From assembly GCA_011525295.1 (NCBI GenBank), contig WTGV01000033.1:1-32206 (forward strand): 32,206 nt of DNA, in the 5' to 3' direction. The notes under the pieces are model-generated. The model was given only the letters and a program-made list of their open reading frames with translations, searched no databases and was not told where the DNA came from. Every line of letters starts with the position of its first letter. Position 1 is the stretch's first letter. This document shows positions 8,813 to 16,729 of the stretch, piece by piece. The position numbers were made by a program, and so were the translations under genes. The DNA comes from Pseudomonadales bacterium. Lineage in GTDB: Bacteria > Pseudomonadota > Gammaproteobacteria > Pseudomonadales > Azotimanducaceae.

Positions 8813-9679
8813 TCAGCGTCCTAAATATACATCCGTTATCTCTATTCGATTGTGTCCAAGTTCCTGACTCACTTGAAGTCGTGCTTGTACGTCGATCACT
8901 TGTTGCTCTGAATCTAATGCTATCCTCTTCGGGCCTCCAGCGAATACTGACTCGAACCCAGCGAGATCACGATATCGGCGCTGAGCGTATCCGTGGCGCA
9001 ATCCGTGTAATTTTTTTAGCCCGAGATTACTTAACAATCGTACATATTTACTCCTCCACGTTTTTAATGAATATTCTGCCGGTATTAACGATCCTTGACC
9101 AGCGATTGCGTGGATTCGGTCGATGAGATCGCGTTGTTCAAAAGAAATTATTGGAATTGATCGCTTCCGACCGCCCTTCGTCCATGATCCTTTGAGTTCG
9201 ATGTAAGATCCTCGATCAGCATAGGAGGGACGGAACTTAAAACTCTCCTCCTGACGAAGCCCAAAATCTTGTTGCAGTTCAATGCTTAAACGCATGTACG
9301 CGTTAGAAATCTGCTTGAGCTGGAATCTCTTGAGATACTGAGCTTTAGATTCCGATGGAATCAAACTTCGATAGCCGATCAATAGTTCATGGTTGGACTT
9401 TGGAATCATTTCGTCCTTTCCGATCTTACGCGCCCACCACCGTAAATGGGCTAATGCGTTCTTTTGCATACCGATTGAACATCCAATCTTTTGCCAATGA
9501 TTAATGAGGGCGTGCACGTGCTTTAGTTTTAAGGAACGAACATGCATCTGGTTATATCCCAACATACGTAGTTCGCGCGCAACCCTTTTTAAGTGATTTT
9601 TTCGAGCTGCTTGGGTCGCGAAACTCCCGTCTCGGTTGTGGTTAGCGAGTTGTTTTAGTTGATATTCGAGACGCTTCAA
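8813..9679 (-). CDS. Tyrosine recombinase (ICE-type integrase)
   Basis: A 288-residue site-specific recombinase. The N-terminal half is a SAM-like core-binding domain (about 1-105). The C-terminal catalytic domain has the full active-site set: the first Arg in FGLRQEES, Lys in WTKGGRKR, HGLRHG (H-x-x-R), the LGHNR histidine, and the nucleophile Tyr in DVYLGR at the very C-terminus. It resembles the integrase-domain proteins carried inside GI-type conjugative elements rather than a lambda-like integrase. The start is TTG overlapping the TGA of the TraG-like gene (TTGA), with AGAAGG as ribosome site, so it is translated in the same operon. It may recombine att sites or resolve element multimers; I cannot tell which from the sequence. 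Confidence 0.85.
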   Translation of the reverse strand: MKRLEYQLKQLANHNRDGSFATQAARKNHLKRVARELRMLGYNQMHVRSLKLKHVHALINHWQKIGCSIGMQKNALAHLRWWARKIGKDEMIPKSNHELLIGYRSLIPSESKAQYLKRFQLKQISNAYMRLSIELQQDFGLRQEESFKFRPSYADRGSYIELKGSWTKGGRKRSIPIISFEQRDLIDRIHAIAGQGSLIPAEYSLKTWRSKYVRLLSNLGLKKLHGLRHGYAQRRYRDLAGFESVFAGGPKRIALDSEQQVIDVQARLQVSQELGHNRIEITDVYLGR

Positions 9680-11226
9680 CTGGCCTTCTTCGAACGCAAA
9701 GAGCCAATACGTCTTGGTTCACCTCGAGTATGTTGTCCAAACGGCGAGGTCGCGCTATCCAAAGATTGTCCGATTGCGATCCCAGTCCATCCCAGCATCG
9801 AGCTCCACAACAACGGTAAACCAATGTAAAGACATGAGGTAATGACGTTGAGCATTACCCGTTTGGTTGTGTGCTCCCCTGAGTTTGTTAATACCTCAAA
9901 CAACAGATTAGTGTCTGGATACATCGCAGTAAACATGTTCTGATCAATCCACTGCGCAAGATACCAAAGCACTGTCCAAAACTTAACCCCAAATATAGCT
10001 AGCGCTCCCGTAATCATGATCGTGAATGAATACCGAGAAAATACGACGATTAACGGTAGCAACGAATAGATCCCTAGTAGGATCATTGCTTGAATCATCG
10101 GCGCAACGGCAATAATTCCAGTGACTATCACGCTGAATACCGCCGCGGTAGAAAACGCACCGACGATATACAACAACCCCTTTGCAAATCCTTCGATTTG
10201 ACCGAGTATCCCCGAAGTGGATTGATTTCCAGAAGACAGATCGTTGCTAGTCCAATTTCTTGGAGTATGAAGTAGTACAGTACGCGCAATTAGATCGAGT
10301 TGGCGTTCGGTTGCGAGCGCAGGTGCAAGGTTGTAGAACAGGGTAGCAAAACCAGGCGCACTAGTGTCGGCAGCATCGACAAGTTTAGCACGCAGCCCAT
10401 ATTGAGCGTGTCCCCACCATTGAGTGCAATAGGGTCGACCGTTTAGAGGCGGATTGGCAACGTCGTATTCGATGTCTCGACTGGGTACGAATGCCCACCC
10501 ACTCACTGGTGTGCGTGCCCGCAATGAGTCATAGTATCCTGGTGTGTCGCGATAAACGTGCGATCCAATCCAATCTGTATCGGCGTGTCCATATCGCCTC
10601 AGTAAATTGTCGACTGCTGTAGTCGAAGGTTGTTCGGCGAGAAATTTCGAACGCGCCGGCACATAGCAGGCAGAGTAAAACTCAGATACTTCTTGTCTTA
10701 GTCTTGGGTCTTCAATCGTTGCGAGGCGAGATAATTGCGACAATTGACGAATTTCACTCGCTCGTGGCAGTCCTTCGACGACCGCATGGTTGAACCCAGA
10801 AGAAAATGCAATGACTGCATACCACCACATGGGAACGTTTACGGTGTCAACCGCGTCGCCGAATCCAGTGGTTCCGAACGTGCTTTGCGAGTTGGAAAAG
10901 TCAACAGTTGGCGGATTTGGATTATTAACCGTTGGTGGCGGTGTGTAATTTAGCGTAGAGGCGATGAACGGCGTGAGACCTACAGGCTGACCGGCAAATA
11001 TCACAACTACGAGAGCTAGTAGTAGCTCATGTTCCATCTTCCGCAAAGACATGCCGCTCGACACACTGTGAGGTGCTTCAGACGCCGGTTTTCGCCAATA
11101 ATCGATAACGATTCCGAGAAAGGGTAGATATACGATACCAGTAGCAACAAGGACGTCCCAAACGACACCGTAGAACATCCAACCAAACATGGTCGAATAC
11201 AGTTCAAGGTAGCTGTCGACACTCAC
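9676..11226 (-). CDS. Conjugal transfer protein, TraG N-terminal-domain family
   Basis: A 516-residue membrane protein of the TraG N-terminal family found in GI-type integrative conjugative elements, where it works in mating-pair stabilisation at the inner membrane. It has two N-terminal membrane segments (about residues 15-42 and 68-88). A long periplasmic region contains a PPPTVNNPNPP stretch and conserved-looking tryptophans (MWWYAV, YCTQWWGHAQYG). A cluster of four or more membrane segments lies between about 345 and 500. The length is normal for the element-encoded form, which lacks the long C-terminal part of F-plasmid TraG. It starts with GTG overlapping the previous stop (GTGA) and overlaps the recombinase by 4 bp. 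The family call rests on the topology, the tryptophan motifs and above all the gene order. Confidence 0.8.
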   Translation of the reverse strand: MSVDSYLELYSTMFGWMFYGVVWDVLVATGIVYLPFLGIVIDYWRKPASEAPHSVSSGMSLRKMEHELLLALVVVIFAGQPVGLTPFIASTLNYTPPPTVNNPNPPTVDFSNSQSTFGTTGFGDAVDTVNVPMWWYAVIAFSSGFNHAVVEGLPRASEIRQLSQLSRLATIEDPRLRQEVSEFYSACYVPARSKFLAEQPSTTAVDNLLRRYGHADTDWIGSHVYRDTPGYYDSLRARTPVSGWAFVPSRDIEYDVANPPLNGRPYCTQWWGHAQYGLRAKLVDAADTSAPGFATLFYNLAPALATERQLDLIARTVLLHTPRNWTSNDLSSGNQSTSGILGQIEGFAKGLLYIVGAFSTAAVFSVIVTGIIAVAPMIQAMILLGIYSLLPLIVVFSRYSFTIMITGALAIFGVKFWTVLWYLAQWIDQNMFTAMYPDTNLLFEVLTNSGEHTTKRVMLNVITSCLYIGLPLLWSSMLGWTGIAIGQSLDSATSPFGQHTRGEPRRIGSLRSKKAS

Positions 11227-11597
11227 GAAACGAAAAACTCCAACATGCTAGGTAGTAGCGCTTGCCCAAACAGCAGTTCTATACTCACAAACCACAGCAA
11301 TAGTTGACAAACGCGAGAGTGTAGTTGTGCTTGTTTCGTAGGGATTCCTTGATGTTCTGAACTTAGATCTTTACGTTTGCGTATCGAGTAAAAAACAACT
11401 ATGGCGACCAGAAAAAGCCCTACCCTAACAATAGTCGTCAGCCAATGGTTCTTTGCGAACCAGTTCGGCCAAGATACTATGGCAGCACCGTCGGTCGTTG
11501 ACAACAGAATTGATACTGTTACGCCAGCACAAAGCGCAATCAGCAAACCTAACTTCGTAAACGCTCGTCGCTTAAGGGCTTTCGACACGCCCGTCAA
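11223..11597 (-). CDS. Small integral membrane protein of the ICE operon
   Basis: A 124-residue protein with three predicted membrane segments (about residues 16-34, 54-70 and 95-117) and a basic cytoplasmic loop (SIRKRKDL). GI-type elements carry a small membrane protein of this size between the PFL_4711-like gene and the TraG-like gene, and this one sits in that slot. The start is TTG at 11597, giving a 26-bp overlap with the preceding gene; a GTG at 11588 is an alternative. It overlaps the TraG-like gene by 4 bp. Function within the transfer channel is unknown. Confidence 0.65.
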   Translation of the reverse strand: MTGVSKALKRRAFTKLGLLIALCAGVTVSILLSTTDGAAIVSWPNWFAKNHWLTTIVRVGLFLVAIVVFYSIRKRKDLSSEHQGIPTKQAQLHSRVCQLLLWFVSIELLFGQALLPSMLEFFVS

Positions 11598-12912
11598 TTA
11601 GTGGATGTGGATCACGGCTATTACGTTCGGGAACAGTCAGCGAGGCTTTCTCCCTTGAATCATGCCGTTTGAGCAAATTCGTTACCGTATTCGACACTAG
11701 GTCTTTTCGTATCCGTGCCTCAAATGCCAGTCGATCGATTTCTGAATCAAGTTCGCGGACCACTTGGTCGACGTGTTCTCGAGCAACTGGATTTGCTTGT
11801 ACTTCGGGTATCGAACTGCCCGATTTCATTAAGCGACGAGCGAGAAAAGCTTTCTCCACGGTGCGTGCGACCGCGATCTCAGCAACCAAACGATCGATGA
11901 CAATTTGTTGTTCGGTAACCGGTAATGTGTTGATGCTGTTGATAACATCACGAGTGATAGCAATCCCTGGTGCCGAGACTCTCGCTAAGTTGGTCAGTGT
12001 CGGGGCTTGTCGTCCTGAGACTAAGGACTCTAATACTGTAGTTAGGTTACTTGTCTCTTGTTCCAAAACGGGTCCTAACCCATTTCCTGGGGTAGTTGAC
12101 TTCTCGCATCCCTCGCAAGTGGTAACTTTGTGTTCACCAACCACATCAACTAACCATTCGGCGGCTGCTCTTGGATCGTTCCAAACGAGCGTTAGTCGTT
12201 GGTCCGGATCGGCAGTGACAGCACCTTGCGCACTTGGAGCTCGATTCATCTGTACGTTGAAGCCAGCTCTTGTGACATCTTCTGTTAACGCCAAAGGATC
12301 TTGACCATCGCCACCAGCACTACCGCCAATCCAAGGGAGACCGTTCGCACCATTTGCTTGGGCAACCGCTTTTTTAGCAGCAATTACGCTTCCGCCCCCT
12401 ACTCCCATTTGTACTTTCCAATCATTTCCTTTTGAAAGCACCACCAGATCTTCGTAAGGGTTCTTGTTATTTGCGATCGCGCTTTCCATTTGTTCACAGG
12501 ACTTGGTAGCAAGGTCGACGGTGAGTTCGGCCCGTACGAGTGCATTTTGAAACAGGTCGTATAAACCTGGATTGGCCCGTTGGAGAATCATCGCAGGCAA
12601 CGATGCGATCGCGCCAGTAGCTGCCTGGGTCATAGCGTTGAGCATGTTTTCGGTCCCATCTTTAACTTGATTCAGCGTATCGCTTACAGCAGTAACTGGG
12701 TCGAATTTCAAACAACTATATCCAAGACCCAACTTCGCGCTTCCTCCAATCGTTGTACTATGGACTCTTGGATTTGCGGGAGCGGACACTGGTTTAGCAC
12801 CACCGATCTCGTAGTACCAGAGGCTGTTTTCGGGCGGAGCTGGAGGGGCGGTTACGTGGATTGACAGGAATAGTACACAAACCACACACATTGAAATACG
12901 ATGCTGTTTCAT
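11572..12912 (-). CDS. Integrating conjugative element protein, PFL_4711 family (TIGR03755-like)
   Basis: A 446-residue exported protein of GI-type conjugative elements, thought to be the counterpart of F-type TraH in mating-pair formation. A signal peptide covers about residues 1-22. The mature N-terminus has the family's WYYEIGGAKPV opening. Several cysteines follow, including YSCLKF and a CEGCE pair near residue 265, consistent with disulfides. Helical segments with coiled-coil character fill the C-terminal third (EKAFLARRLMKSG, REHVDQVVRELDSEI). ATG overlaps the previous stop as ATGA, so translation is coupled to the TraU-like gene. The identification depends on the opening motif and on the order TraU-like, PFL_4711-like, small membrane protein, TraG-like, which is the standard order in these elements. 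Confidence 0.8.
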   Translation of the reverse strand: MKQHRISMCVVCVLFLSIHVTAPPAPPENSLWYYEIGGAKPVSAPANPRVHSTTIGGSAKLGLGYSCLKFDPVTAVSDTLNQVKDGTENMLNAMTQAATGAIASLPAMILQRANPGLYDLFQNALVRAELTVDLATKSCEQMESAIANNKNPYEDLVVLSKGNDWKVQMGVGGGSVIAAKKAVAQANGANGLPWIGGSAGGDGQDPLALTEDVTRAGFNVQMNRAPSAQGAVTADPDQRLTLVWNDPRAAAEWLVDVVGEHKVTTCEGCEKSTTPGNGLGPVLEQETSNLTTVLESLVSGRQAPTLTNLARVSAPGIAITRDVINSINTLPVTEQQIVIDRLVAEIAVARTVEKAFLARRLMKSGSSIPEVQANPVAREHVDQVVRELDSEIDRLAFEARIRKDLVSNTVTNLLKRHDSREKASLTVPERNSRDPHPLIDGRVESP

Positions 12913-13934
12913 GGGTACCCGTGTACGTCATCAGAACCCAGGAAAACTTGTCCTCGTCGAGCACAACACTTATACGGACGCCACAAAACCCAAAGATACG
13001 CATTTTTCTTGTCCACTTTACCACCACCCCAATCGGACGTTGAAAATAGATCGTTGGACCCAAAGGACTGACACGAACTCTGCTTCCGGGGATGAATCAT
13101 CTGCCATTTTCCTGTATTGCCATTTGCTTCTCTAAGAGCTGGTGGTCCCCAGCGTTTCTGACGACCAGCAGACTTTCCTATCGGTGTTCGAACACGTAAC
13201 AGTCCTCCGTTTATCGCGATGTCGGCAGCGCGTTGAGCGATGACGGCGGCAGCTTTCGGAGGGCTTGGCTGATTGGTCCAACCGCACCTAGGATAGACTG
13301 AACCCCAAGTGAACAAGGGCCATCGGCCAATTTCGCGTCTACCAGGAATTAAATTAATTAAGTTGAGGCCCTCGAATTCTGGATTTCGCCAAGCGATGAT
13401 GTCTAGTAAAGAACTGTAATAGGGAGTAAGAGGAACAGTTTGGGAATTACAGAAGTAATTTGCGTAACTTGCTGGTAAGTCAGGCAGTGGATGTCCAATT
13501 ACATCGCTTTCAAAGAGTCGCAGATTTCTCGATACGTATTTTGTGTTGTGTCCCGGTTCCAAGGCGTTCCCTGCTACGACACCTTGAAGATTGTCTGGTA
13601 GTGTTTTCTTGATTTGATCAAACGCGGTCTTGACCACAGTCTTAACTTCCTTCCAGGGATGCGACTTAATGGTCGGATAGACCGAAACTACGAGATCAGG
13701 TCGATAATGGCCAATCTTCAGTGATACTCGAACCCGACAACCGAAGAGATCGCAGTGAAGCCACGTGCATGAGCCAATGATCTTCCACTTTAAGCAGGAA
13801 TCAACCGCCTTCAGGGTTTGATCAGTTATCTGAACCGAATTGAGTTCAGCTGATACTACGGAAGCGAAATATCCGGTAAAAAATAATGGAAGTAGAAATC
13901 GTCGGAAAAACGATTTGATTTGTACTGGAGACAT
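12909..13934 (-). CDS. TraU-family conjugative element protein (PFL_4710/TIGR03756-like)
   Basis: A 341-residue periplasmic protein of the TraU family, needed for DNA transfer and pilus/mating-pair assembly in F-like and GI-like systems. It has a signal peptide (residues 1-29, ending SVVSA) and many cysteines. The family signatures are clear: WGSVYPRCGW in the middle and WRPYKCCARRGQVF near the C-terminus. Length matches the family. GAGGG lies eight bases upstream of the ATG. It is the first gene of the operon: in complete elements a PFL_4709-type gene lies just upstream, but here the sequence becomes non-coding at 13935, so the element appears cut at this point. Confidence 0.88.
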   Translation of the reverse strand: MSPVQIKSFFRRFLLPLFFTGYFASVVSAELNSVQITDQTLKAVDSCLKWKIIGSCTWLHCDLFGCRVRVSLKIGHYRPDLVVSVYPTIKSHPWKEVKTVVKTAFDQIKKTLPDNLQGVVAGNALEPGHNTKYVSRNLRLFESDVIGHPLPDLPASYANYFCNSQTVPLTPYYSSLLDIIAWRNPEFEGLNLINLIPGRREIGRWPLFTWGSVYPRCGWTNQPSPPKAAAVIAQRAADIAINGGLLRVRTPIGKSAGRQKRWGPPALREANGNTGKWQMIHPRKQSSCQSFGSNDLFSTSDWGGGKVDKKNAYLWVLWRPYKCCARRGQVFLGSDDVHGYP

Positions 13935-14335
13935 GACATCCCTCGAAGCATCGATAGTGAATCTTTGGGATGAATTTTGGTGCGATTAAATGAACGCACA
14001 ACCATGTATTAAAACATTGGACGTAGTGAAAATTTTTGATGATTGGGTAAGACGAATTGTTGTAATCAACACTCGAATAAATAGATCAGGAAAACGGAGG
14101 AAAGCAGAATAACTTGCTTTCCCCCTGTACACGAATTACAAACTACTTTGATTTCAGCTATAGCTATGGTGAATGAACCGGTAGCTGGTGCCGGTAAATT
14201 GGGACGAACTCCCTCATCTCATTTAAACAGTGTGATAGGATCTAATGGCCACTGCACTCATTCCAAAATGACGATTGTTCCTCCAGTATTATTGTGGATC
14301 CTTCTCATGTCGCAATAGGACAACATAGTGTCTCG
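13935..14335. other. Intergenic region upstream of the ICE remnant, with a hairpin
   Basis: Four hundred bases with no supported gene. A hairpin with an 8-bp perfect stem (GGAAAGCA paired with TGCTTTCC, 8-nt loop) lies at 14099-14122. Neither side has a proper T-run, so it is at best a weak terminator for the minus-strand outer-membrane gene that ends at 14336. The promoter of the TraU-led operon should also lie here, but no convincing -35/-10 pair stands out. Confidence 0.4.
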
Positions 14336-15049
14336 TTATAACGGTATCGACATACCGACTGAAAGTGTTGCACCGCTACCGTCAGGACGAATGCGCTCCG
14401 TACCGTCCCGTAGCTCAACGGTTGTCTCACTTTTTTGTTTAAAACCAACTGAGAGAACTGGTGCAGAATCATCTGCTCGAGACCTTTGCAAACGAAAATA
14501 CAAATCAACGCTTGTAGCACTAGCATCTCCAGCTTCTCCGAACACGTTGAACACCACTTTTGCACTAAACGTGTCTTCAAGTGGATTATTGACCATCAGC
14601 CCCAGTCCCAGGTTTGTGTCTTCAATGTAAAAGTGGTCAGTGTCTAGTTCATTGAAATCATCGCCATCTTCACCGACATCATTGGTATAGGCTAGTGCTA
14701 CAAATGGCGTCAGAATATTGGTCTGAAAGCCTAACTCGCCAATTATGGTGTAGGCTGAGTCATTTCTTCCGTTAACGTTAGTCACATTGCCGGCAAGGCC
14801 GAGATACAAAGGATACTGTCGGAATAATTTGTTTGAGAAATACATAGCTCTTATGCCAACAGTAACATTTTTTTCAAATACTTTAGCTGTCTCATCAGTA
14901 AGGTTGTTATAAGTGGTTCTTCCAGTGTCGATTTCAAAGGTTTCGACGCCCGCAGAAATCGACACACCCTCTTTTTCGACATATTCGTCTTGACACACAC
15001 CTAAAGTAGCAAACAGTACGAGTACTGCGGTCGCAATCCATTTATTCAT
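14336..15049 (-). CDS. Outer-membrane beta-barrel protein
   Basis: A 237-residue exported protein. A signal peptide covers residues 1-19 (cleavage before QDEYVEK). The rest is alternating amphipathic strands typical of a small barrel: GVSISAGVETFEI, VTVGIRAMYFS, LGLAGNVTNV, IIGELGFQ, FVALAYTNDV, LGLGLMV, DLYFRLQ, VLSVGFKQ and ATLSVGMSIPL at the C-terminus, with acidic turns such as DVGEDGDDFNELD. The overall plan is like YfaZ/OmpW-type small barrels, but I cannot assign a family. The final residue is Leu, not the more usual Phe. AGGAG precedes the ATG at good spacing. The gene appears to be monocistronic. Confidence 0.65.
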   Translation of the reverse strand: MNKWIATAVLVLFATLGVCQDEYVEKEGVSISAGVETFEIDTGRTTYNNLTDETAKVFEKNVTVGIRAMYFSNKLFRQYPLYLGLAGNVTNVNGRNDSAYTIIGELGFQTNILTPFVALAYTNDVGEDGDDFNELDTDHFYIEDTNLGLGLMVNNPLEDTFSAKVVFNVFGEAGDASATSVDLYFRLQRSRADDSAPVLSVGFKQKSETTVELRDGTERIRPDGSGATLSVGMSIPL

Positions 15050-15552
15050 TCAATTTCTCCTTGAAAGGTCGTTAAAAGTACAAGTCCTTTGACCGGACGA
15101 CTGCACCATCACCGTTAGAACAACGAAGGCATTATTCTTCAACACTCCTAGACTGTTGGAAGAACAATGCAGCAAACCGAGATTAACCGTGTGATTCTGC
15201 TTGTAAAAGAAGTGGCCAGTCTCTTTGATCCCATACCTTCGTTCAATTGGGAATAAATTTTACTTTTAGACGCCTAAATGTAAATTTAGTTTGAAATGAG
15301 TACTTTCCGTGAACTTAGTTTGGTGGCCAGTTTGTTTTGGGATTTTTGGTCAAACGACACACTACTGCATCGCTCCCGTGACACATCGCTGAAGACCGAA
15401 CATCCAATGCCAAGTGCGCTCTTAGAAGACTATAAGTATTCTTCACACTCCAAGAAAATCTCACTAGTCTCCATTCGTTTGTGAGTACGTTTTCGTGATT
15501 GAACCTGCCTCCCGTTGGCAACCTCATGACCAAAAACATATTCTTGTGTTTC
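15050..15552. other. 500-bp region between barrel gene and AAA gene
   Basis: It contains the promoter of the barrel gene and the left 26-bp palindrome copy (15259-15284). Two overlapping short frames oppose each other here, 15296-15484 on plus and 15315-15575 on minus. Neither has a domain, a ribosome site or clear protein character, so I do not call them. The plus frame does start 11 bp from the palindrome, mirroring the AAA gene's geometry. Confidence 0.4.
15259..15284. repeat. Left copy of the 26-bp palindrome flanking the AAA gene
   Basis: This stretch matches the palindrome at 16704-16729 at 24 of 26 positions. Its centre reads TTTAGACGCCTAAATG, against TTTAGACGTCTAAATG in the other copy. 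The two changes break two of the thirteen base pairs of the palindrome. It lies about 270 bp beyond the stop codon of the AAA gene, so the two copies bracket that gene. Confidence 0.8.
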
Positions 15553-16695
15553 TTAGAAAGTGTGTTTGATATCACGTAAGAACGTCACCTTCATACTATC
15601 GAAACTACGATGGTACTTTCGAGAAGTATGCGGACTAACGACAAAATTTTTGCCCTCGGGATACCAGGCTCTGAACTCAGCCAACGATTTTGAGGAAAAC
15701 GAGTCCGGATCTACCCTACATTCGATAGCATCGTACTCATTTGAACGAGCGCGAATAACAAAATCAATTTCTTTGTCGGACTTGTCTCTCCAATAATAGA
15801 CTTGTTCTCGTCGGAACCGTGATAGAAGAGCGTCAAGAATTAGATGTTCCCAAAGGATACCGCGATCTTCAACTCGAATCGCGTCCCATCCTTTCTCGTG
15901 AGTCACGAAACCACTGTCAAAACAGTAACACTTTCGTCGGCTCACAATTTCTCTCGAGCTTGACGAACCACCGAGGGGAGGAACTAAGTGAACAACACAA
16001 GCGATTTGCAGTGCCTCAATGTAACTCTTGACGGTCGGCCGGCTGAGTTCTGTGAGTCTCGCTAGCTTAGTGTAGTCAAGCTGTCCCCCGCTTTGTCGTA
16101 ACAACAATCGAAGGAGCGACAGAAAACCTACGCGATTTCTAATGCCGAAGAGTTCTTGAATATCACGAGCGTACAAGCTGTCTATCCACTCAGAGAAGAA
16201 TTCTGGATCCTTATCGTTGGCGAGCAAGGCTTGTGGTAATCCACCCCGCAAAAGACGATGGTCAAGATCCTGAACGTCAAAACTCGAAATACACTCTGAC
16301 CACAAAATAGGGGTCAGGTGAATGACTCTCTTACGTCCCGATAAAGAGTCGCGGAACTTCTTTGTTGCAACTAACGTGGATGAACCTGTGGCTAAAACTC
16401 GTAAATCCGGGCGAGTATCAGCCGCTAGCTTCAGCAGCGTGGAAGGATCTGACAACCGGTGTACTTCGTCAAAGATGACGATTATTCCCCTAGCTACAGA
16501 ATCTAAAAATATTTCGGGATCGTCGAGTTCTCTTTGTACTGAAGGAAGGTCACAGTTCAAGTACCGAAACGTCGGCGATGACAACATCTGCGCAAGAGTT
16601 GTCTTACCGACACGTCGGACACCAGCCAACCAAACAATCGAGCAATTTCTCCAAGCTTGCTCAATCTTATAAAGCCAAAATCTTCGTTCGATCAT
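15553..16695 (-). CDS. AAA+ ATPase with DUF4143 C-terminal domain
   Basis: A 380-residue cytoplasmic ATPase of the AAA_14/DUF4143 class. Walker A is AGVRRVGKTT at residues 24-33 and Walker B is IIVIFDEVHR (Asp76, Glu77), followed by a sensor-1-like LATGSST. The middle has a winged-helix-like segment (LDYTKLARLTELSRPTVKSY). The C-terminal part has the DUF4143 layout with a nuclease-like core: WEHLILDAL, then EIDFVI, then AIECRV, where related proteins usually have E-x-K. The biological role of this class is poorly known; it is widespread, often mobile, and suspected in defence or self-propagation. The start at 16695 lacks a ribosome site and sits nine bases from a perfect palindrome. The gene stands alone. 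Confidence 0.85.
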   Translation of the reverse strand: MIERRFWLYKIEQAWRNCSIVWLAGVRRVGKTTLAQMLSSPTFRYLNCDLPSVQRELDDPEIFLDSVARGIIVIFDEVHRLSDPSTLLKLAADTRPDLRVLATGSSTLVATKKFRDSLSGRKRVIHLTPILWSECISSFDVQDLDHRLLRGGLPQALLANDKDPEFFSEWIDSLYARDIQELFGIRNRVGFLSLLRLLLRQSGGQLDYTKLARLTELSRPTVKSYIEALQIACVVHLVPPLGGSSSSREIVSRRKCYCFDSGFVTHEKGWDAIRVEDRGILWEHLILDALLSRFRREQVYYWRDKSDKEIDFVIRARSNEYDAIECRVDPDSFSSKSLAEFRAWYPEGKNFVVSPHTSRKYHRSFDSMKVTFLRDIKHTF

Positions 16696-16703
16696 AAGTA
16701 TAT

Positions 16704-16729
16704 TTTACATTTAGACGTCTAAATGTAAA
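16704..16729. promoter_or_regulatory. Perfect 26-bp palindrome just upstream of the AAA gene
   Basis: Thirteen-base arms meet at GACGTC; the core is TTTAGACGTCTAAA, with ACATTT/AAATGT further out. It ends nine bases before the AAA start codon, so it must overlap the leader or promoter and is well placed to act as an operator. A further half-site-like sequence (TTACATTTGCATTTAG) follows at 16730-16745. The central AGACGTCT equals the consensus MetJ 'met box', but flanking boxes match poorly and the gene is not a methionine gene, so I do not call a MetJ site. Confidence 0.75.

Larger units (their letters stand above)
8111..13934 (-). mobile_element. Remnant of a GI-type (PFGI-1-like) integrative conjugative element
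   Basis: Seven same-strand genes joined by overlaps form a compact block unlike its loosely spaced neighbours. The block holds only the distal mating-pair module plus a tyrosine recombinase. The VirB4/TraC ATPase, TraD coupling protein, relaxase, pilin, replication and partition genes found in complete elements are absent from the window, and non-ICE genes lie on both sides. There is no tRNA target and no visible direct repeat at the edges. It is either a deletion remnant or a fragment moved by the recombinase. The exact edges are uncertain; I set them at the outer genes. Confidence 0.7.

Noticed and set aside
8569..9126. 185-codon plus-strand frame
   Set aside because: It lies largely antisense to the catalytic domain of the recombinase and has no domain character.
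11669..12304. 211-codon plus-strand frame
   Set aside because: It is a mirror of the PFL_4711-like gene on the other strand; serine/threonine-rich and without a ribosome site.
7611..14335. tRNA attachment site for the conjugative element
   Set aside because: No tRNA-like sequence with a T-arm motif and no direct repeats at the edges could be found.
15296..15484. 62-codon frame next to the left palindrome
   Set aside because: It has a suggestive position, 11 bp from the palindrome, but no ribosome site, no recognisable domain and an overlapping opposite frame.
16704..16729. MetJ-regulated methionine promoter
   Set aside because: Only the central eight bases match the box; adjacent boxes are poor and the gene is unrelated to methionine.
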